A stretch of DNA of 64,000 bases from contig JAGAJN010000024.1 of assembly GCA_017828975.1 (NCBI GenBank), positions 20,638-84,637 of the forward strand. The letters are read 5' to 3'. Shown one piece after another: positions 8,296 to 19,647 of the stretch; position 1 is the first letter of the stretch; each line of letters begins with the position of its first letter. The position numbers were made by a program, and so were the translations under genes. Origin of the DNA: Oscillospiraceae bacterium. GTDB lineage: Bacteria; Bacillota; Clostridia; Oscillospirales; Ruminococcaceae. Under the pieces are notes generated by a model. It saw only the letters and a list, made by a program, of their open reading frames with translations, had not been told where the DNA came from and searched no databases.

Positions 8296-9396
8296 ATGAA
8301 AATGTCTTTTTCCAAATCAGAAATGAGTGAGGCGCTCAACAACATTTCAAGGGCTGTCCCCCAGAGGGCAACTATCCCTGCGCTGGAGGGCGTCAAGCTT
8401 TGTCTTATAAACGGCAAGCTGGAGATCACCGGCTATGACCTGGAGATCGGCATACAGACGGTCATTGACGCAAAAAGCGATGATTACGGCGAATATGTAT
8501 TCAATTCCCGCCTTTTTTCGGATATTATCAGGAAAATGCCCAACGAAATCGTTACAGTGGAAATTAATACCAATCTCACCTCAAGGATATTCAGCGGAAA
8601 TGCGGAATACAACATTATGGCAATGTCCGCAGATGAATATCCCTCTATCCCCGAAGCAAATCAGGAAAGAAAGATAACTATCCCCCAGCCGCTGCTTAAA
8701 AATATGATAAATCAGACCATATTTGCGGTAGCCGTATCGGAAACAAAGCCAATTCTCACGGGTGAGCTTTTCGAGATAGAGGACGGCAGCTTCAACCTTG
8801 TTGCCATCGACGGCTACAAGCTGGCTATCAGAAACGAAATGCTTAAAACCGACCAGAACTACAACTTCGTTATCAAAGCAAGGTCACTTTCGGAAATTGC
8901 CAAGCTTCTGGGCGATGACGACAGCAAAATGGCGGAGATTTTTGTCAGCAAAAAGCATATTAACTTCAAAATTTCCAATTATACCGTTATATCAAGACTT
9001 CTTGAGGGCGAATTCCACAATTACAGAGGAGCGATGCCCAAGGAATACGAAACGGAAGTCATTATCGACACAAAGCCCTTTATCGACTGCCTCGACCGCT
9101 GCACCCTGCTGCTCAATGACAAGGTAAAAGCCCCCGTAAGATGCGCATTTGCCGATAATGAGATAAAGATAAGCTGCACATCGACCATAGGAAAGCTTTC
9201 CGACGAGATGAACGCAGAAATAAACGGCCCCGAGGTGGAGATAGGCTTCAACTGCCGCTATCTGCTTGACGCCCTCAGAGCCGCCGAGTCGGACAAGGTA
9301 AGGCTTTCCCTGAACGGTTCCGCATCGCCCATGAGGATAACACCCATCGACGGCGACAGCTTTACATTCCTTGTTCTTCCCGTAAGACTGAGATAA
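8296..9396 (+). CDS. dnaN: DNA polymerase III sliding clamp (beta subunit)
   Basis: A 366-residue beta clamp of normal length, with three clamp folds. It starts MKMSFSKSEMSEALNNISRAV and ends FTFLVLPVRLR, matching the family tail that lines the peptide-binding pocket. It encircles DNA and tethers the replicative polymerase. The ATG at 8296 was chosen over an upstream in-frame ATG at 8254 because of homology and the AAAGGATTT upstream. A small hairpin GGTAAG/CTTACC (8215-8235) lies in the leader. It is followed closely by rlbA and recF. Confidence 0.96.
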   Translation: MKMSFSKSEMSEALNNISRAVPQRATIPALEGVKLCLINGKLEITGYDLEIGIQTVIDAKSDDYGEYVFNSRLFSDIIRKMPNEIVTVEINTNLTSRIFSGNAEYNIMAMSADEYPSIPEANQERKITIPQPLLKNMINQTIFAVAVSETKPILTGELFEIEDGSFNLVAIDGYKLAIRNEMLKTDQNYNFVIKARSLSEIAKLLGDDDSKMAEIFVSKKHINFKISNYTVISRLLEGEFHNYRGAMPKEYETEVIIDTKPFIDCLDRCTLLLNDKVKAPVRCAFADNEIKISCTSTIGKLSDEMNAEINGPEVEIGFNCRYLLDALRAAESDKVRLSLNGSASPMRITPIDGDSFTFLVLPVRLR

Positions 9397-9408
9397 GGAG
9401 TATCCCAA

Positions 9409-9612
9409 ATGGAAATAAAGATAACTACCGAATATATAAAGCTTGACCAGCTTCTGAAATTCTCGGGTGCAGTTGTGACCGGCTCGGAGGCAAAGGAGCT
9501 TATTTCGGAAAATAAGGTTTCCGTCAACGGCGAGATATGCACGATGCGGAGGAAAAAGCTCCGTATCGGCGATGTTGTGTCCGTCGGCGGAAATGAGTAT
9601 ACGATCATCTGA
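9409..9612 (+). CDS. rlbA: S4-domain RNA-binding protein RlbA/YaaA
   Basis: A 67-residue single S4 domain: YIKLDQLLKFSGAVVTGSEAKELISENKVSVNGE is the classic S4 core. The small protein encoded between dnaN and recF in firmicutes is called YaaA or RlbA, thought to act in ribosome-related RNA binding. It begins 12 bases after dnaN with AAGGAGTATCCCAA before the ATG, so it is in the dnaN operon. Product identity is firm; the exact role is less so. Confidence 0.9.
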   Translation: MEIKITTEYIKLDQLLKFSGAVVTGSEAKELISENKVSVNGEICTMRRKKLRIGDVVSVGGNEYTII

Positions 9613-9627
9613 GAGGACGCGGTTCAT

Positions 9628-10773
9628 ATTTATATTACCCGAATGAAAGCGAATGGCTTTAAAAATCTCGAAGAAGCCGACCTTTCCCCCCACAGATATA
9701 TGAATATCCTCTACGGCAGCAATGCCCAGGGGAAAACCAATTTCATAGAATCGGTGTGGGTGTGTACCGGCTGCCGCAGCTTTCGTGGTACCAAGGAAAG
9801 GGATTATGTCGGCTTTAACAAACCTCGTTCGGAGATCATAATGGAATTTTGCGACAGCGAGCGGCGGCAGTCTGTCGCTATCCGTCACGACAAGGAGCGG
9901 AAATTCCGAAGAAATATGGCACTGAACGGTGTTAACATAAACTCACTTTCTCAGCTGTTCGGCAGCTTTGAGGCGGTGGTGTTCACGCCCGAGGACCTGG
10001 AGCTTTCAAAGGGTTCCCCCGATGCCAGAAGAAATTATATGAACACGGGCATTTCACAGCTGAGAAAAAGCTATCATATCGACGTGGTAAGCTATAACCG
10101 AGCGATAATGCACAGAAATGCCGTTATCAAAAATATACTTCTTGGAATGGCGAAAAAGTCCGACCTTGACATCTGGGATACACAGCTTGCCCGCTTCGGG
10201 GCAGCAATTATTTCCGCAAGAAGCCGTTATATACGGGATATTGCCAAAAAAGCCGAGCAGCTTTATAACGATATTTCCTCGGGTAAGGAAAGGCTGGAGC
10301 TTTACTACCTGTCAAGCGTTTTCCGTGATGTCAGGGAGTACGGGGAAATGGACTTCTGCAATCCCTTAGCTATCCCCGAAATAAGACGCAGATACGAGCT
10401 TGCCCTTAACAGGTGGCAGGACAGCGACATAAAATCGGGAATGACGGTAAACGGCGTCCACCGTGACGATATAATCACAAAGATAAACGGCGTAATGTCC
10501 CGTGAATTCGGCTCACAGGGGCAGTCAAGGAGCATCGCACTTGTTATGAAGCTGGCACAGGCTCAGCTTATTGAGGAAACAGTCGGGGAAGCTCCCGTGG
10601 TTCTTCTGGACGATGTTCTCAGCGAGCTTGACCCGCAGCGTCAGGAGTTCGTTTTAAGGCGGCTGGACGGGTTTCAGGTGTTTGTCACCTGCTGCGACAG
10701 GGTTTCTGCTATGCGGTTCGGTGAGGGAAAGATATTTTACGTCGAAAACGGAAAGATCCGGGAGGAAAATTAA
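9628..10773 (+). CDS. recF: DNA replication/repair protein RecF
   Basis: SMC-like ATPase that helps load RecA at gaps. Walker A GSNAQGKT, the signature near SQGQSRSIAL and Walker B VVLLDDVLSELD are all present. No ATG or GTG start fits well: the first ATG (9643) has no ribosome site and would remove the first beta strand. An ATT at 9628, ten bases after AGAGGA, gives (M)YITRMKANGFKNLEE, placing the conserved Phe at residue 11 exactly as in RecF of other bacteria. I therefore infer an AUU start. With it the protein has 381 residues. It is tightly followed by remB. Confidence 0.93.
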   Translation: MYITRMKANGFKNLEEADLSPHRYMNILYGSNAQGKTNFIESVWVCTGCRSFRGTKERDYVGFNKPRSEIIMEFCDSERRQSVAIRHDKERKFRRNMALNGVNINSLSQLFGSFEAVVFTPEDLELSKGSPDARRNYMNTGISQLRKSYHIDVVSYNRAIMHRNAVIKNILLGMAKKSDLDIWDTQLARFGAAIISARSRYIRDIAKKAEQLYNDISSGKERLELYYLSSVFRDVREYGEMDFCNPLAIPEIRRRYELALNRWQDSDIKSGMTVNGVHRDDIITKINGVMSREFGSQGQSRSIALVMKLAQAQLIEETVGEAPVVLLDDVLSELDPQRQEFVLRRLDGFQVFVTCCDRVSAMRFGEGKIFYVENGKIREEN

Positions 10774-10774
10774 T

Positions 10775-13019
<2,245 letters not shown>

Positions 13020-13040
13020 CTACCAAAAAGGAAAGAAAAA

Positions 13041-13682
13041 ATGCTAGATAAAATGTTTGATGAAAGCATCGACGGTGAGGATTTTTATCAGACCGACCCC
13101 ATGGGCGGCGACCCAATAGCAGGCGGCGTTTACCTCTCCGACACCGAGCTTATTATGAACGGCTTCAGGCTGTTTCAGAAACGCTACGGAATGAAAAATA
13201 TCATTATCCAGCTGATACTTATTGCGCTGGCTATCGGCGTGCAGATAACGGCTCTTGTTATCGACAGGGGCGCACAGTCGGCGTGGGCACTCATAGGCGT
13301 TTGCGTTGCGCTGGCGGTCATTATTCTGCTGCGTCCGAGGAAAATTGCCAAGGACCTGGAAAACAATATCAAGGAGCTGGAAGGTACAAAATACAGCTGC
13401 ATCGTCTACCCTCTTGCGGTGAAAATATCCACCGAGCAGGACAGAATAGATTTTGAAAACAGGGAGAAAAACGGAGAAACCGACGCTGACGAGGAAATTC
13501 CCGCCACCGTCATTCATCTGGACAATCCCGCCGTTGAGATGGTGGAGGACAGCGATAAATATCTCCTCTACATCAAGAAAAGCAATATGTACGTTATCCC
13601 GAAATCTGCATTTTCCGATGAAGATAACAAGCTTATCTCCGAAAGGCTGCAAAAAATTATGGGAATACGCTACAAGGTCTGA
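13041..13682 (+). CDS. Membrane protein of unknown function between gyrB and gyrA
   Basis: A 213-residue protein I cannot assign firmly. Residues 1-50 are acidic and probably cytoplasmic, two membrane segments follow (about 52-73 and 81-97), and a soluble C-terminal domain of about 115 residues includes KYLLYIKKSNMYVIPKSAF, resembling the YcxB-like domain. That layout (two helices then a PH/YcxB-like domain) also occurs in the gene at 17586. It lies 21 bases after gyrB and 14 bases before gyrA with AAAGGAAAGAAAAA upstream, so it is co-transcribed with gyrase. Its role is unknown. Confidence 0.75.
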   Translation: MLDKMFDESIDGEDFYQTDPMGGDPIAGGVYLSDTELIMNGFRLFQKRYGMKNIIIQLILIALAIGVQITALVIDRGAQSAWALIGVCVALAVIILLRPRKIAKDLENNIKELEGTKYSCIVYPLAVKISTEQDRIDFENREKNGETDADEEIPATVIHLDNPAVEMVEDSDKYLLYIKKSNMYVIPKSAFSDEDNKLISERLQKIMGIRYKV

Positions 13683-13696
13683 AAGGATAGGATAGA

Positions 13697-16252
13697 ATGA
13701 ACGACAGTGAAAACAGCAAGGTAATACACGTTGACGTTGAAAAGGAAATGCGGGAATCCTTCCTGCAATACTCTATGTCCGTTATCGTGGCAAGAGCGCT
13801 CCCCGATGTCAGGGACGGTCTGAAGCCAGTTCACAGGCGTATCCTTTACACAATGTACGAGGACGGTCTGACTCCCGATAAAAAGTACCTAAAGAGTGCT
13901 ACCACCGTCGGTGACGTGCTGGGTAAATATCACCCCCACGGCGATGCTTCCGTTTACGATGCTCTCGTAAGACTGGCGCAGGACTTTTCCATGCGCTATC
14001 CGCTTGTTGACGGTCACGGAAACTTCGGTTCGGTGGACGGCGACCCCCCTGCTGCTTACCGTTATACAGAAGCAAAAATGTCCAAAATATCCGTGGAAAT
14101 GCTCACGGACATTAACAAGGAAACCATTCCTTATACCTCAAACTATGACGACCGTCTGAAAGAACCCGTGGTGCTGCCCAGCCGTTACCCGAATATTCTG
14201 GTAAACGGTTCGACCGGTATCGCCGTAGGTATGGCTACAAATATCCCGCCCCATAATTTACGGGAAACTATTGACGCCGTAAATCTGCTTATCGACAATC
14301 CCGAAGCGTCCCTTGATGAAATAATGGAGTGCATAAAGGGTCCCGATTTCCCCACAGGCGGCATTATTATGGGCAGAGCGGGCATCAGAGCCGCTTATGC
14401 GACAGGTAGAGGTAAGATAACTCTCCGTGCAAAGACGTCCATTGAGGAGATAAACGGCAGAAACTGCATTATCGTCCACGAAATTCCCTATATGGTCAAC
14501 AAGGCAAGGCTTATCGAGGCAATGGCTCAGCTTGTCAAGGATAAGAGAATTGACGGAATCCACTTTATCCGTGACGAATCGGACAGAGAGGGTATGCGTA
14601 TCGTTATCGAGCTGAAAAAGGACGCTATCCCACAGCTGGTGCTGAATAAGCTGTTTAGCTTTACACAGTTACAGGACACAGTAGGCGTTATCCTCCTTGC
14701 CCTTGTAAACGGCGAACCGAAAATTCTGACACTCAAGCAGATATTGCAGGAGTATATAAAATTCCAAGAGGAAGTAATCCGAAACAGGACAAATTTCGAC
14801 CTGAGAAAGGCAAAGGAAAGAGCCCACATTTTAGAGGGCTTAGTCGTTGCTATCAACAATATTGACGAAGTTATCGAGATAATGAAAACCTCCAAGTCTA
14901 TCCCCCACGGTAAGGAAAGACTTCAGGAGCGCTTCGGCATCACCGAAATTCAGGCGGAAGCTATCGTTCAGATGACTATCGGACGTTTAACAGGCTTGGA
15001 GGAGCAGAAAATTCTTGATGAACTGGCTGCACTTCACAAGAAAATTGCCGAGCTGGAGGAAATCCTCGCAAATGAACATAAGCTTCTCGGCATCATCAAG
15101 GACGAAATAAACGTTATCAAGGATAAGTACGGCGACGACAGAAGAACACAGATAGAGTCCGTCAGCGGCGAGGTGGACATTGAGGATCTTATCCCCGTTG
15201 AGGACTGCGTTGTGACATATACAAATATCGGCTACATCAAGCGTCAGCCCGTTTCCGACTATAAGATACAGAACCGAGGCGGCAAGGGCGTTACGGGTAT
15301 GAAGCAGCGTGACGAGGACTTTGTTCAGGAGATGTTCATTTCTTCGACTCACGACAACGTGCTTTTCATCACCAACAAGGGCATTATGTATAAGCTGAAA
15401 TGCTATGAGATCCCCGAGGGTTCAAAGCAGTCCAGAGGTGTGAACGCCGTTAATCTGCTGCCCCTTACCGACGGCGAAAAGATAGCTGCAATGATAAAGA
15501 CCTCCGATTTTGACGAGAACAAGTTTATCGTTATGGTAACGAAAAACGGCAAGATAAAGCGCACCTGCCTTGCGGAATATAAGAACGTCCGCAAGAACGG
15601 ACTTATCGCTATCGGACTTGACGAGGGCGACGAGATAGAGGGCGTAAGAATGACCGACGGCAGCGCACAGCTTATCGTTGCGACCCGCGGCGGCTATGCT
15701 ATCAGGATCGAGGAAAACACTATGCGTCCTCTGGGACGTTCCGCTCACGGCGTTAGGGCTATCAAGCTCAGAGAGGGCGACAGCGTTGTTTCCATGGCAA
15801 GAGTCAGAGATGGGGCGACTGTCCTCACCGTCAGCGAAAAGGGTCTTGGCAGACGTGCAGACCTTTCGCAGTACAGGATACAGAACAGGGGCGGCTACGG
15901 CTTGAAGAATTACCCTGTTTCCAACGAAAAGGGTTATGTATGCGGCATAAAGGTCGTTGACGATACGGACGATATTATCCTTATCTCCGACGACGGCGTT
16001 ATCATCAGGATAAGGGCGAATGATGTCCGTGTTATGAGCAGATATGCGTCCGGCGTAAGGGTAATGCGTGTTCAGGGCGACAGCAAGGTGGTTGCGTTCA
16101 CGAGAGCAGAGCATGACGAGAATGCCGACGTTCAGAAGGTCGAGCAGCCTGCCGAAGCCGAGCTTGCAAAGGAAGAAGCGGAGGCTTTGGAGATGGAGAA
16201 GAACGAGGTCATTGTTGATGAACCCGTTCCCGATGACGGCGACGAGGAATAA
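13697..16252 (+). CDS. gyrA: DNA gyrase subunit A
   Basis: An 851-residue gyrase A subunit. The N-terminal winged-helix domain has [12 protein letters not shown] (78-88) and [10 protein letters not shown] with the catalytic tyrosine at 123. The C-terminal beta-propeller has several blades and the gyrase box-like QNRGGKG (about 520), which supports gyrase rather than ParC. The tail is long and acidic. At the site equivalent to E. coli Ser83 the residue is Ala84 (GCT at 13946-13948), a position where serine supports quinolone binding. The ATG follows GAAAGGATAGGATAGA. Confidence 0.97.
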   Translation: MNDSENSKVIHVDVEKEMRESFLQYSMSVIVARALPDVRDGLKPVHRRILYTMYEDGLTPDKKYLKSATTVGDVLGKYHPHGDASVYDALVRLAQDFSMRYPLVDGHGNFGSVDGDPPAAYRYTEAKMSKISVEMLTDINKETIPYTSNYDDRLKEPVVLPSRYPNILVNGSTGIAVGMATNIPPHNLRETIDAVNLLIDNPEASLDEIMECIKGPDFPTGGIIMGRAGIRAAYATGRGKITLRAKTSIEEINGRNCIIVHEIPYMVNKARLIEAMAQLVKDKRIDGIHFIRDESDREGMRIVIELKKDAIPQLVLNKLFSFTQLQDTVGVILLALVNGEPKILTLKQILQEYIKFQEEVIRNRTNFDLRKAKERAHILEGLVVAINNIDEVIEIMKTSKSIPHGKERLQERFGITEIQAEAIVQMTIGRLTGLEEQKILDELAALHKKIAELEEILANEHKLLGIIKDEINVIKDKYGDDRRTQIESVSGEVDIEDLIPVEDCVVTYTNIGYIKRQPVSDYKIQNRGGKGVTGMKQRDEDFVQEMFISSTHDNVLFITNKGIMYKLKCYEIPEGSKQSRGVNAVNLLPLTDGEKIAAMIKTSDFDENKFIVMVTKNGKIKRTCLAEYKNVRKNGLIAIGLDEGDEIEGVRMTDGSAQLIVATRGGYAIRIEENTMRPLGRSAHGVRAIKLREGDSVVSMARVRDGATVLTVSEKGLGRRADLSQYRIQNRGGYGLKNYPVSNEKGYVCGIKVVDDTDDIILISDDGVIIRIRANDVRVMSRYASGVRVMRVQGDSKVVAFTRAEHDENADVQKVEQPAEAELAKEEAEALEMEKNEVIVDEPVPDDGDEE

Positions 16253-16275
16253 TTTTCCCCGAAAATAAACAATAA

Positions 16276-16308
16276 AAATGTCACCCGTCAAAAAAGCGGG
16301 TGACATTT
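16276..16308 (+). terminator. Hairpin after gyrA
   Basis: Perfect 12-bp stem AAATGTCACCCG/CGGGTGACATTT with a 9-base loop, 23 bases after the gyrA stop. The downstream T-run is short (ATTTCTGT), so termination may be partial, letting ymdB, 18 bases further, be read through. Confidence 0.6.
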
Positions 16309-16325
16309 CTGTAAAAGGAGCAAAT

Positions 16326-17093
16326 ATGAAACTACTCTTCATCGGCGATGTAGTCGGAAAAAGCGGCTGCGATTTCCTTGCGGACAGGATATACAGCTTA
16401 AAAAAATCGGAAAATATCGACATAACGGTCATAAACGGCGAAAATTCCGCCGAGGGAAACGGCATCACCCCGCAGTCCCTTGCAATGCTGAAAAAAATGG
16501 GCGCAGATGTCGTGACCACGGGAAACCACTGCTTCCGCCGCAAGGAGATAATGAGCTTTTACGACAGCGAGGACATTCTCCTCAGACCCGCAAACTATCC
16601 CGAGGGCGTTGTGGGAAAGGGCGTATGCACCCTCGATTTCGGGAGATATTCCATTGCCGTTGTGAATATTCAGGGAACGGTCTACATGGATCAGCTGGAT
16701 AACCCGTTTACCGTCATTGACAGAATTCTGAGCGAGCTTGACACGCCCAATATTTTTATAGATTTCCACGCCGAAGCCACCTCCGAAAAGAAGGCTATGG
16801 GACACTACCTGACGGGAAAAGTCACCGCCGTTCTGGGGACGCACACTCATGTCCAGACCGCAGATGCTATGGTTTTAGGAGAACACACCGCCTATATCAC
16901 CGACGTGGGAATGACGGGTCCCGAGCTTTCCGCATTAGGCGTTAAGTCGGAGATAATCATCGAAAAGCTGAGATTTCATCACCCGGTCAAGTTTGAGGAA
17001 TCGACAAATCCGTGCTTTATTAACTGCGTTTGTGTGGAATTTGACGAAAAAACAGGTAAAGCATACAGAATAACCCCTATGCAGATTAGGTAA
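16326..17093 (+). CDS. ymdB: YmdB-family metallophosphoesterase
   Basis: A 255-residue protein of the TIGR00282/YmdB family, the bacterial metal-dependent phosphodiesterases. Metal-binding motifs are present: FIGDVVGKSG (D8), NGENSA (N39/E40 region), TTGNH (about 66-69), DFHAEATSEK, and GTHTHVQTAD. B. subtilis YmdB hydrolyses 2',3'-cAMP-type cyclic nucleotides and affects the biofilm-motility choice. The ATG at 16326 follows AAAAGGAGCAAAT; an in-frame ATG at 16278 lies inside the terminator stem and is rejected. Fits beside remB and spoVS as part of developmental control. Confidence 0.93.
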   Translation: MKLLFIGDVVGKSGCDFLADRIYSLKKSENIDITVINGENSAEGNGITPQSLAMLKKMGADVVTTGNHCFRRKEIMSFYDSEDILLRPANYPEGVVGKGVCTLDFGRYSIAVVNIQGTVYMDQLDNPFTVIDRILSELDTPNIFIDFHAEATSEKKAMGHYLTGKVTAVLGTHTHVQTADAMVLGEHTAYITDVGMTGPELSALGVKSEIIIEKLRFHHPVKFEESTNPCFINCVCVEFDEKTGKAYRITPMQIR

Positions 17094-17117
17094 ATTTCAC
17101 AATCTTCACAATACTTG

Positions 17118-17146
17118 TTGAAATTTTATAAGAGAAGTTGTATAAT
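17118..17146 (+). promoter_or_regulatory. Sigma-A-like promoter for spoVS
   Basis: TTGAAA (17118-17123), 17-base spacer, TATAAT (17141-17146). It reads toward spoVS at 17259, leaving a roughly 105-base leader with a GGAAG...CTTCC stem enclosing TTGATT/AATCAA. Confidence 0.7.
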
Positions 17147-17258
17147 ATAAATATGGAAGCTTTATTTGATTAATAGAATAAATCAACTTCCAAGGGGGTA
17201 TTTTATTTCAGAGAAAGGAGATACTTATCCGAAAAATTTCGGGTAAAGTGACTTAATT

Positions 17259-17519
17259 ATGGAAGTACTAAAGGTTTCATCAAGATCTTCACCAAACTCT
17301 GTTGCGGGCGCAATAGCCAGCGTCATCAGGGACAATTTCTCTGTTGAGGTACAGGCTGTGGGGGCAGGCGCCGCAAATCAGGCTATCAAAGCAATAGCTG
17401 TTGCACGAGGGTATCTTGCGCCAATCGGAATAGACCTTATTTGTATTCCCGCCTTTGCAAGCGTTATCATTGAGGGCGAGGAAAGAACAGCTATGAAGCT
17501 TATCTGCGAAAGAAGATAA
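17259..17519 (+). CDS. spoVS: Stage V sporulation protein S (SpoVS)
   Basis: An 86-residue Alba-like SpoVS protein, beginning MEVLKVSSRSSPNSVAGAIAS and containing GAGAANQAIKAIAVARGYLAP. SpoVS is needed for proper sporulation in B. subtilis and is nearly invariant in length in firmicutes. It is commonly found near ymdB, as here. A GAGAAAGGAGATA ribosome-like sequence lies somewhat far upstream (about 17212), so start-site efficiency is unclear. It has its own promoter and a strong terminator. Confidence 0.95.
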   Translation: MEVLKVSSRSSPNSVAGAIASVIRDNFSVEVQAVGAGAANQAIKAIAVARGYLAPIGIDLICIPAFASVIIEGEERTAMKLICERR

Positions 17520-17524
17520 TATTT

Positions 17525-17572
17525 GCCGTTCGATGCCGATAAATTTTTGTCGGTGACGAACGGCGGTTTTTT
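17525..17572 (+). terminator. Rho-independent terminator after spoVS
   Basis: Stem GCCGTTCG (17525-17532) with CGAACGGC (17557-17564), an inner CCGA/TCGG pairing, then GGTTTTTT. The ribosome site of the next gene (GGAGGTGA, 17573) begins at the very next base, so expression of that gene depends on read-through. Confidence 0.85.
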
Positions 17573-17585
17573 GGAGGTGACGGGC

Positions 17586-18266
17586 ATTAATAGAATATAC
17601 AAGGTAAACACAAACAAGCTCGCCGCCAAATATAACCGTGCACTGCTTATAGTAAATCTCCCGTCCATAGCCGCCGTCCTGACGCTGCTTGCGGTGACGC
17701 TGATAAACGACGGAAAGCCGCTGACCATCTTCAATTACAAGGTGAATTTCTACATTCTCACGGGCGCTGTGGCTATTGCATTTTTCACCTCGCTTATATC
17801 GGCGGTGCTGACAAATCCCGTTTTAAAGGGACATTCCAAGGAAACGTATATCGAAATATGCGGCGGGGATATGGTCATATCTCAGTTTGTGGAATCCGCA
17901 AAATGTGAGGGAAAAGGTCTTTGCTACAAAAAGCTGTGGGTAATAAAAATGGCTGACATCGAGGACGTTTTCTACACGGGACGCTATATCGTCATCAGCG
18001 GAAAAGCCCGCCTTTTCACCGAACGCTCCGACAGACTCCGCTACACCGAAACTGAAAACGGCATCGAGTTCGAGCATTGGTGGTACAACGAAAACGGCGG
18101 TCAGACACTGGATTACATACAGTTTCGTGACTACTATCCCCACGGAAAATGGCTCACCCGCCGAATTTTCAATACCTCCGAAAAATACAAGGAGCAGCAG
18201 GAACGCCGCCGTAAGTTCAATGACCGTATGATGAGCATTTATAAGAAAGTGAAGAGCGGAAATTAG
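17586..18266 (+). CDS. Membrane protein of unknown function downstream of spoVS
   Basis: About 226 residues, not recognised. Two membrane segments (about 20-41 and 54-76) are followed by a 150-residue soluble domain and a basic tail (EQQERRRKFNDRMMSIYKKVK). The layout recalls the gene at 13041. The start is inferred as ATT at 17586 because GGAGGTGA stands 8 bases upstream and no ATG exists; the in-frame TTG at 17523 lies in the spoVS terminator stem and the GTG at 17577 overlaps the ribosome site itself. It converges on the ComFB-like gene across a shared terminator. Confidence 0.7.
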   Translation: MNRIYKVNTNKLAAKYNRALLIVNLPSIAAVLTLLAVTLINDGKPLTIFNYKVNFYILTGAVAIAFFTSLISAVLTNPVLKGHSKETYIEICGGDMVISQFVESAKCEGKGLCYKKLWVIKMADIEDVFYTGRYIVISGKARLFTERSDRLRYTETENGIEFEHWWYNENGGQTLDYIQFRDYYPHGKWLTRRIFNTSEKYKEQQERRRKFNDRMMSIYKKVKSGN

Positions 18267-18371
18267 TGTTGAGTTTAATACAAATGGGTGTTTCCCCGAC
18301 AATGGAGAAACACCCATTTTATAGTTATCCGCAAAAAATTCAACATTCAACTCTCATCACTCAACACTAAA
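18264..18371. repeat. Heptad repeat flanking a terminator between convergent genes
   Basis: Left part AGTGTTG AGTTTAA (18264-18277); right part, inverted, ATTCAAC ATTCAAC TCTCATC ACTCAAC ACTAAAT (18338-18372). The two halves can pair and enclose the terminator at 18282-18318. Same family as 5266-5334. Confidence 0.6.
18282..18320. terminator. Bidirectional terminator
   Basis: Perfect 13-bp stem AAATGGGTGTTTC (18282-18294) with GAAACACCCATTT (18306-18318), followed by T bases on the plus strand. It sits between a plus-strand and a minus-strand gene that converge, so it may serve both. Confidence 0.8.
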
Positions 18372-18830
18372 TCAAACGTGCTTCGGCAGCCTTCTTCTGT
18401 CTAAAACTATCCTGATAAGCTCGTCAATGACCTGTCTGCGGTGACGGGTTTTCAGCTCCTCGGCGGCCTTCATATCGTTTTCCGTGCGGATAGTGACCTT
18501 CACGGAGGTAAGGCGTGTCAGCGCTTCAACGGACATTTCCGCCTTGCACAGGTCGCAGGTACAGCAGTTAAAGCGTTTGAGAACGGCGGGCATAAGCTCG
18601 GAAATAAGCTCGGAAATAACGTTTATCTCCACCCCCGCAGTATAAGCGGGACGGGGTGCGGGCTGCTTCCTTGCTTCCCTTTCTATTTGTTCCGCAATAA
18701 TGTTTTGTTCCTTGAATTTATCGTCCAGAATGGGATTTTTTTCAGCCGCAGAACGGTTCAGCAGATTCAGTACCGCATTTGTTTTGTTTGTTTTTGTAGA
18801 TGATTTATCAGATGTTTTAACATTGCTCAT
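18372..18830 (-). CDS. ComFB-like protein encoded with ParA
   Basis: A 152-residue protein. Residues 1-60 are polar, lysine-rich and probably disordered; residues 70-115 match the late-competence ComFB pattern, with VISELISELMPAV then a cysteine cluster CCTCDLCKAEMSVEAL and an adjacent LTRL. In ComFB the CxxC pair binds zinc; recent work on ComFB describes it as a cyclic-dinucleotide receptor. The rest is basic (RHRRQVIDELIRIVLDRRRLP). Its ATG overlaps the parA stop (ATGA), so the two are translationally coupled. The basic N-terminus resembles those of ParA-ATPase activators. Family call is moderate, partnership is inference. Confidence 0.7.
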   Translation of the reverse strand: MSNVKTSDKSSTKTNKTNAVLNLLNRSAAEKNPILDDKFKEQNIIAEQIEREARKQPAPRPAYTAGVEINVISELISELMPAVLKRFNCCTCDLCKAEMSVEALTRLTSVKVTIRTENDMKAAEELKTRHRRQVIDELIRIVLDRRRLPKHV

Positions 18831-19582
18831 ATGTTACCGTACAACTCCTCTGCAAGTGCCTTGTATTCCTTTGCCGCCTTGCATCTCGGAGCGTACCGCC
18901 TGACGGTTTTCTGATGGGCGGGAGCCTCCGCCGCCGAAATACAGGGGGATATTTTCGTGTTAAGTATCACCGTGTCCAGCTGGTCGGCGACTATCTGCAC
19001 CATTTCCTCAACGTCCTTGGTAAGCTGATATTTCGGGTTATATCTCGTAAGGAGAATTCCCCTTACGTCCATTTCCTTGTTATAGTATTTTTTCACGGCA
19101 ATGATGGTTTCCTTCAGCTGCGCAATTCCCTGCAAGGACAGAATTTCCGCCGTCATGGGGATAATAAGGTCATTCGCCGCAGTATAGGCGTTTATTGTAA
19201 GTATATTCAGCGCAGGGGGCGTGTCCAGAAGGATATAATCGTAATCTTCGGCAGCTTCACGAAGCTTATTTTTCAGGATAAACTCTCTGCCCTTGGTTTT
19301 CAGCTCCAGCTCCGTGCCGCTCAGGAGAATGTTTGAGGTGATAACGTCGCAGTTGTCGGTGTGCTTGATGGCAGATGCAAGTGTCGCCTCCCCTGTCAGC
19401 ACCTCATGAATGGTAATTCCCAGCTCATCGGCACCCAGACTGAAGCTGAGATTTCCCTGCGGGTCAAGGTCGATGGCAAGGACACGTTTCTTTTGTGCGG
19501 TGAATTCCCCCGCAAGTCCCGAAACGGTGGTGGTTTTCCCGACGCCGCCCTTCTGATTTGTAACAGCTATTATCCTAGCCAT
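18827..19582 (-). CDS. ParA/Soj-family ATPase, no ParB beside it
   Basis: A 251-residue ParA/MinD-superfamily ATPase, the usual length for Soj. Deviant Walker A KGGVGKTT is at 11-18, Walker A' DLDPQGN near 38-44, Walker B YDYILLDTPP near 114-123. Such ATPases bind DNA non-specifically as ATP dimers and position a cargo. The usual partner would be ParB; here the partner gene is a ComFB-like protein and the upstream gene a PilZ protein. This is probably a second, dedicated ParA rather than the chromosomal Soj. GGAGGAAGTATAT precedes the ATG. Confidence 0.9.
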   Translation of the reverse strand: MARIIAVTNQKGGVGKTTTVSGLAGEFTAQKKRVLAIDLDPQGNLSFSLGADELGITIHEVLTGEATLASAIKHTDNCDVITSNILLSGTELELKTKGREFILKNKLREAAEDYDYILLDTPPALNILTINAYTAANDLIIPMTAEILSLQGIAQLKETIIAVKKYYNKEMDVRGILLTRYNPKYQLTKDVEEMVQIVADQLDTVILNTKISPCISAAEAPAHQKTVRRYAPRCKAAKEYKALAEELYGNI

Positions 19583-19604
19583 ATACTTCCTCCATGATTT
19601 GAAT

Positions 19605-19635
19605 ACGGCTTTCCCCGAAAAACAGGAAAAGCCGT
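19605..19635 (-). other. Hairpin between the PilZ gene and parA
   Basis: ACGGCTTT (19605-19612) pairs with AAAGCCGT (19628-19635). No T-run follows on either strand, so it may be an mRNA processing or stability element dividing the operon rather than a terminator. Confidence 0.45.
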
Positions 19636-19647
19636 CCGATTCTTATA

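Noticed and set aside
17517-17542. GCCGATAA resembling the -10 of a sigma-28 promoter
   Set aside because: It lies in the loop of the spoVS terminator and there is no TAAA at the right distance.
18827-19582. ParA as the chromosomal Soj of a parAB operon
   Set aside because: The adjacent gene has no ParB motifs and is ComFB-like; the usual soj-spo0J location is beyond mnmG, outside the window.
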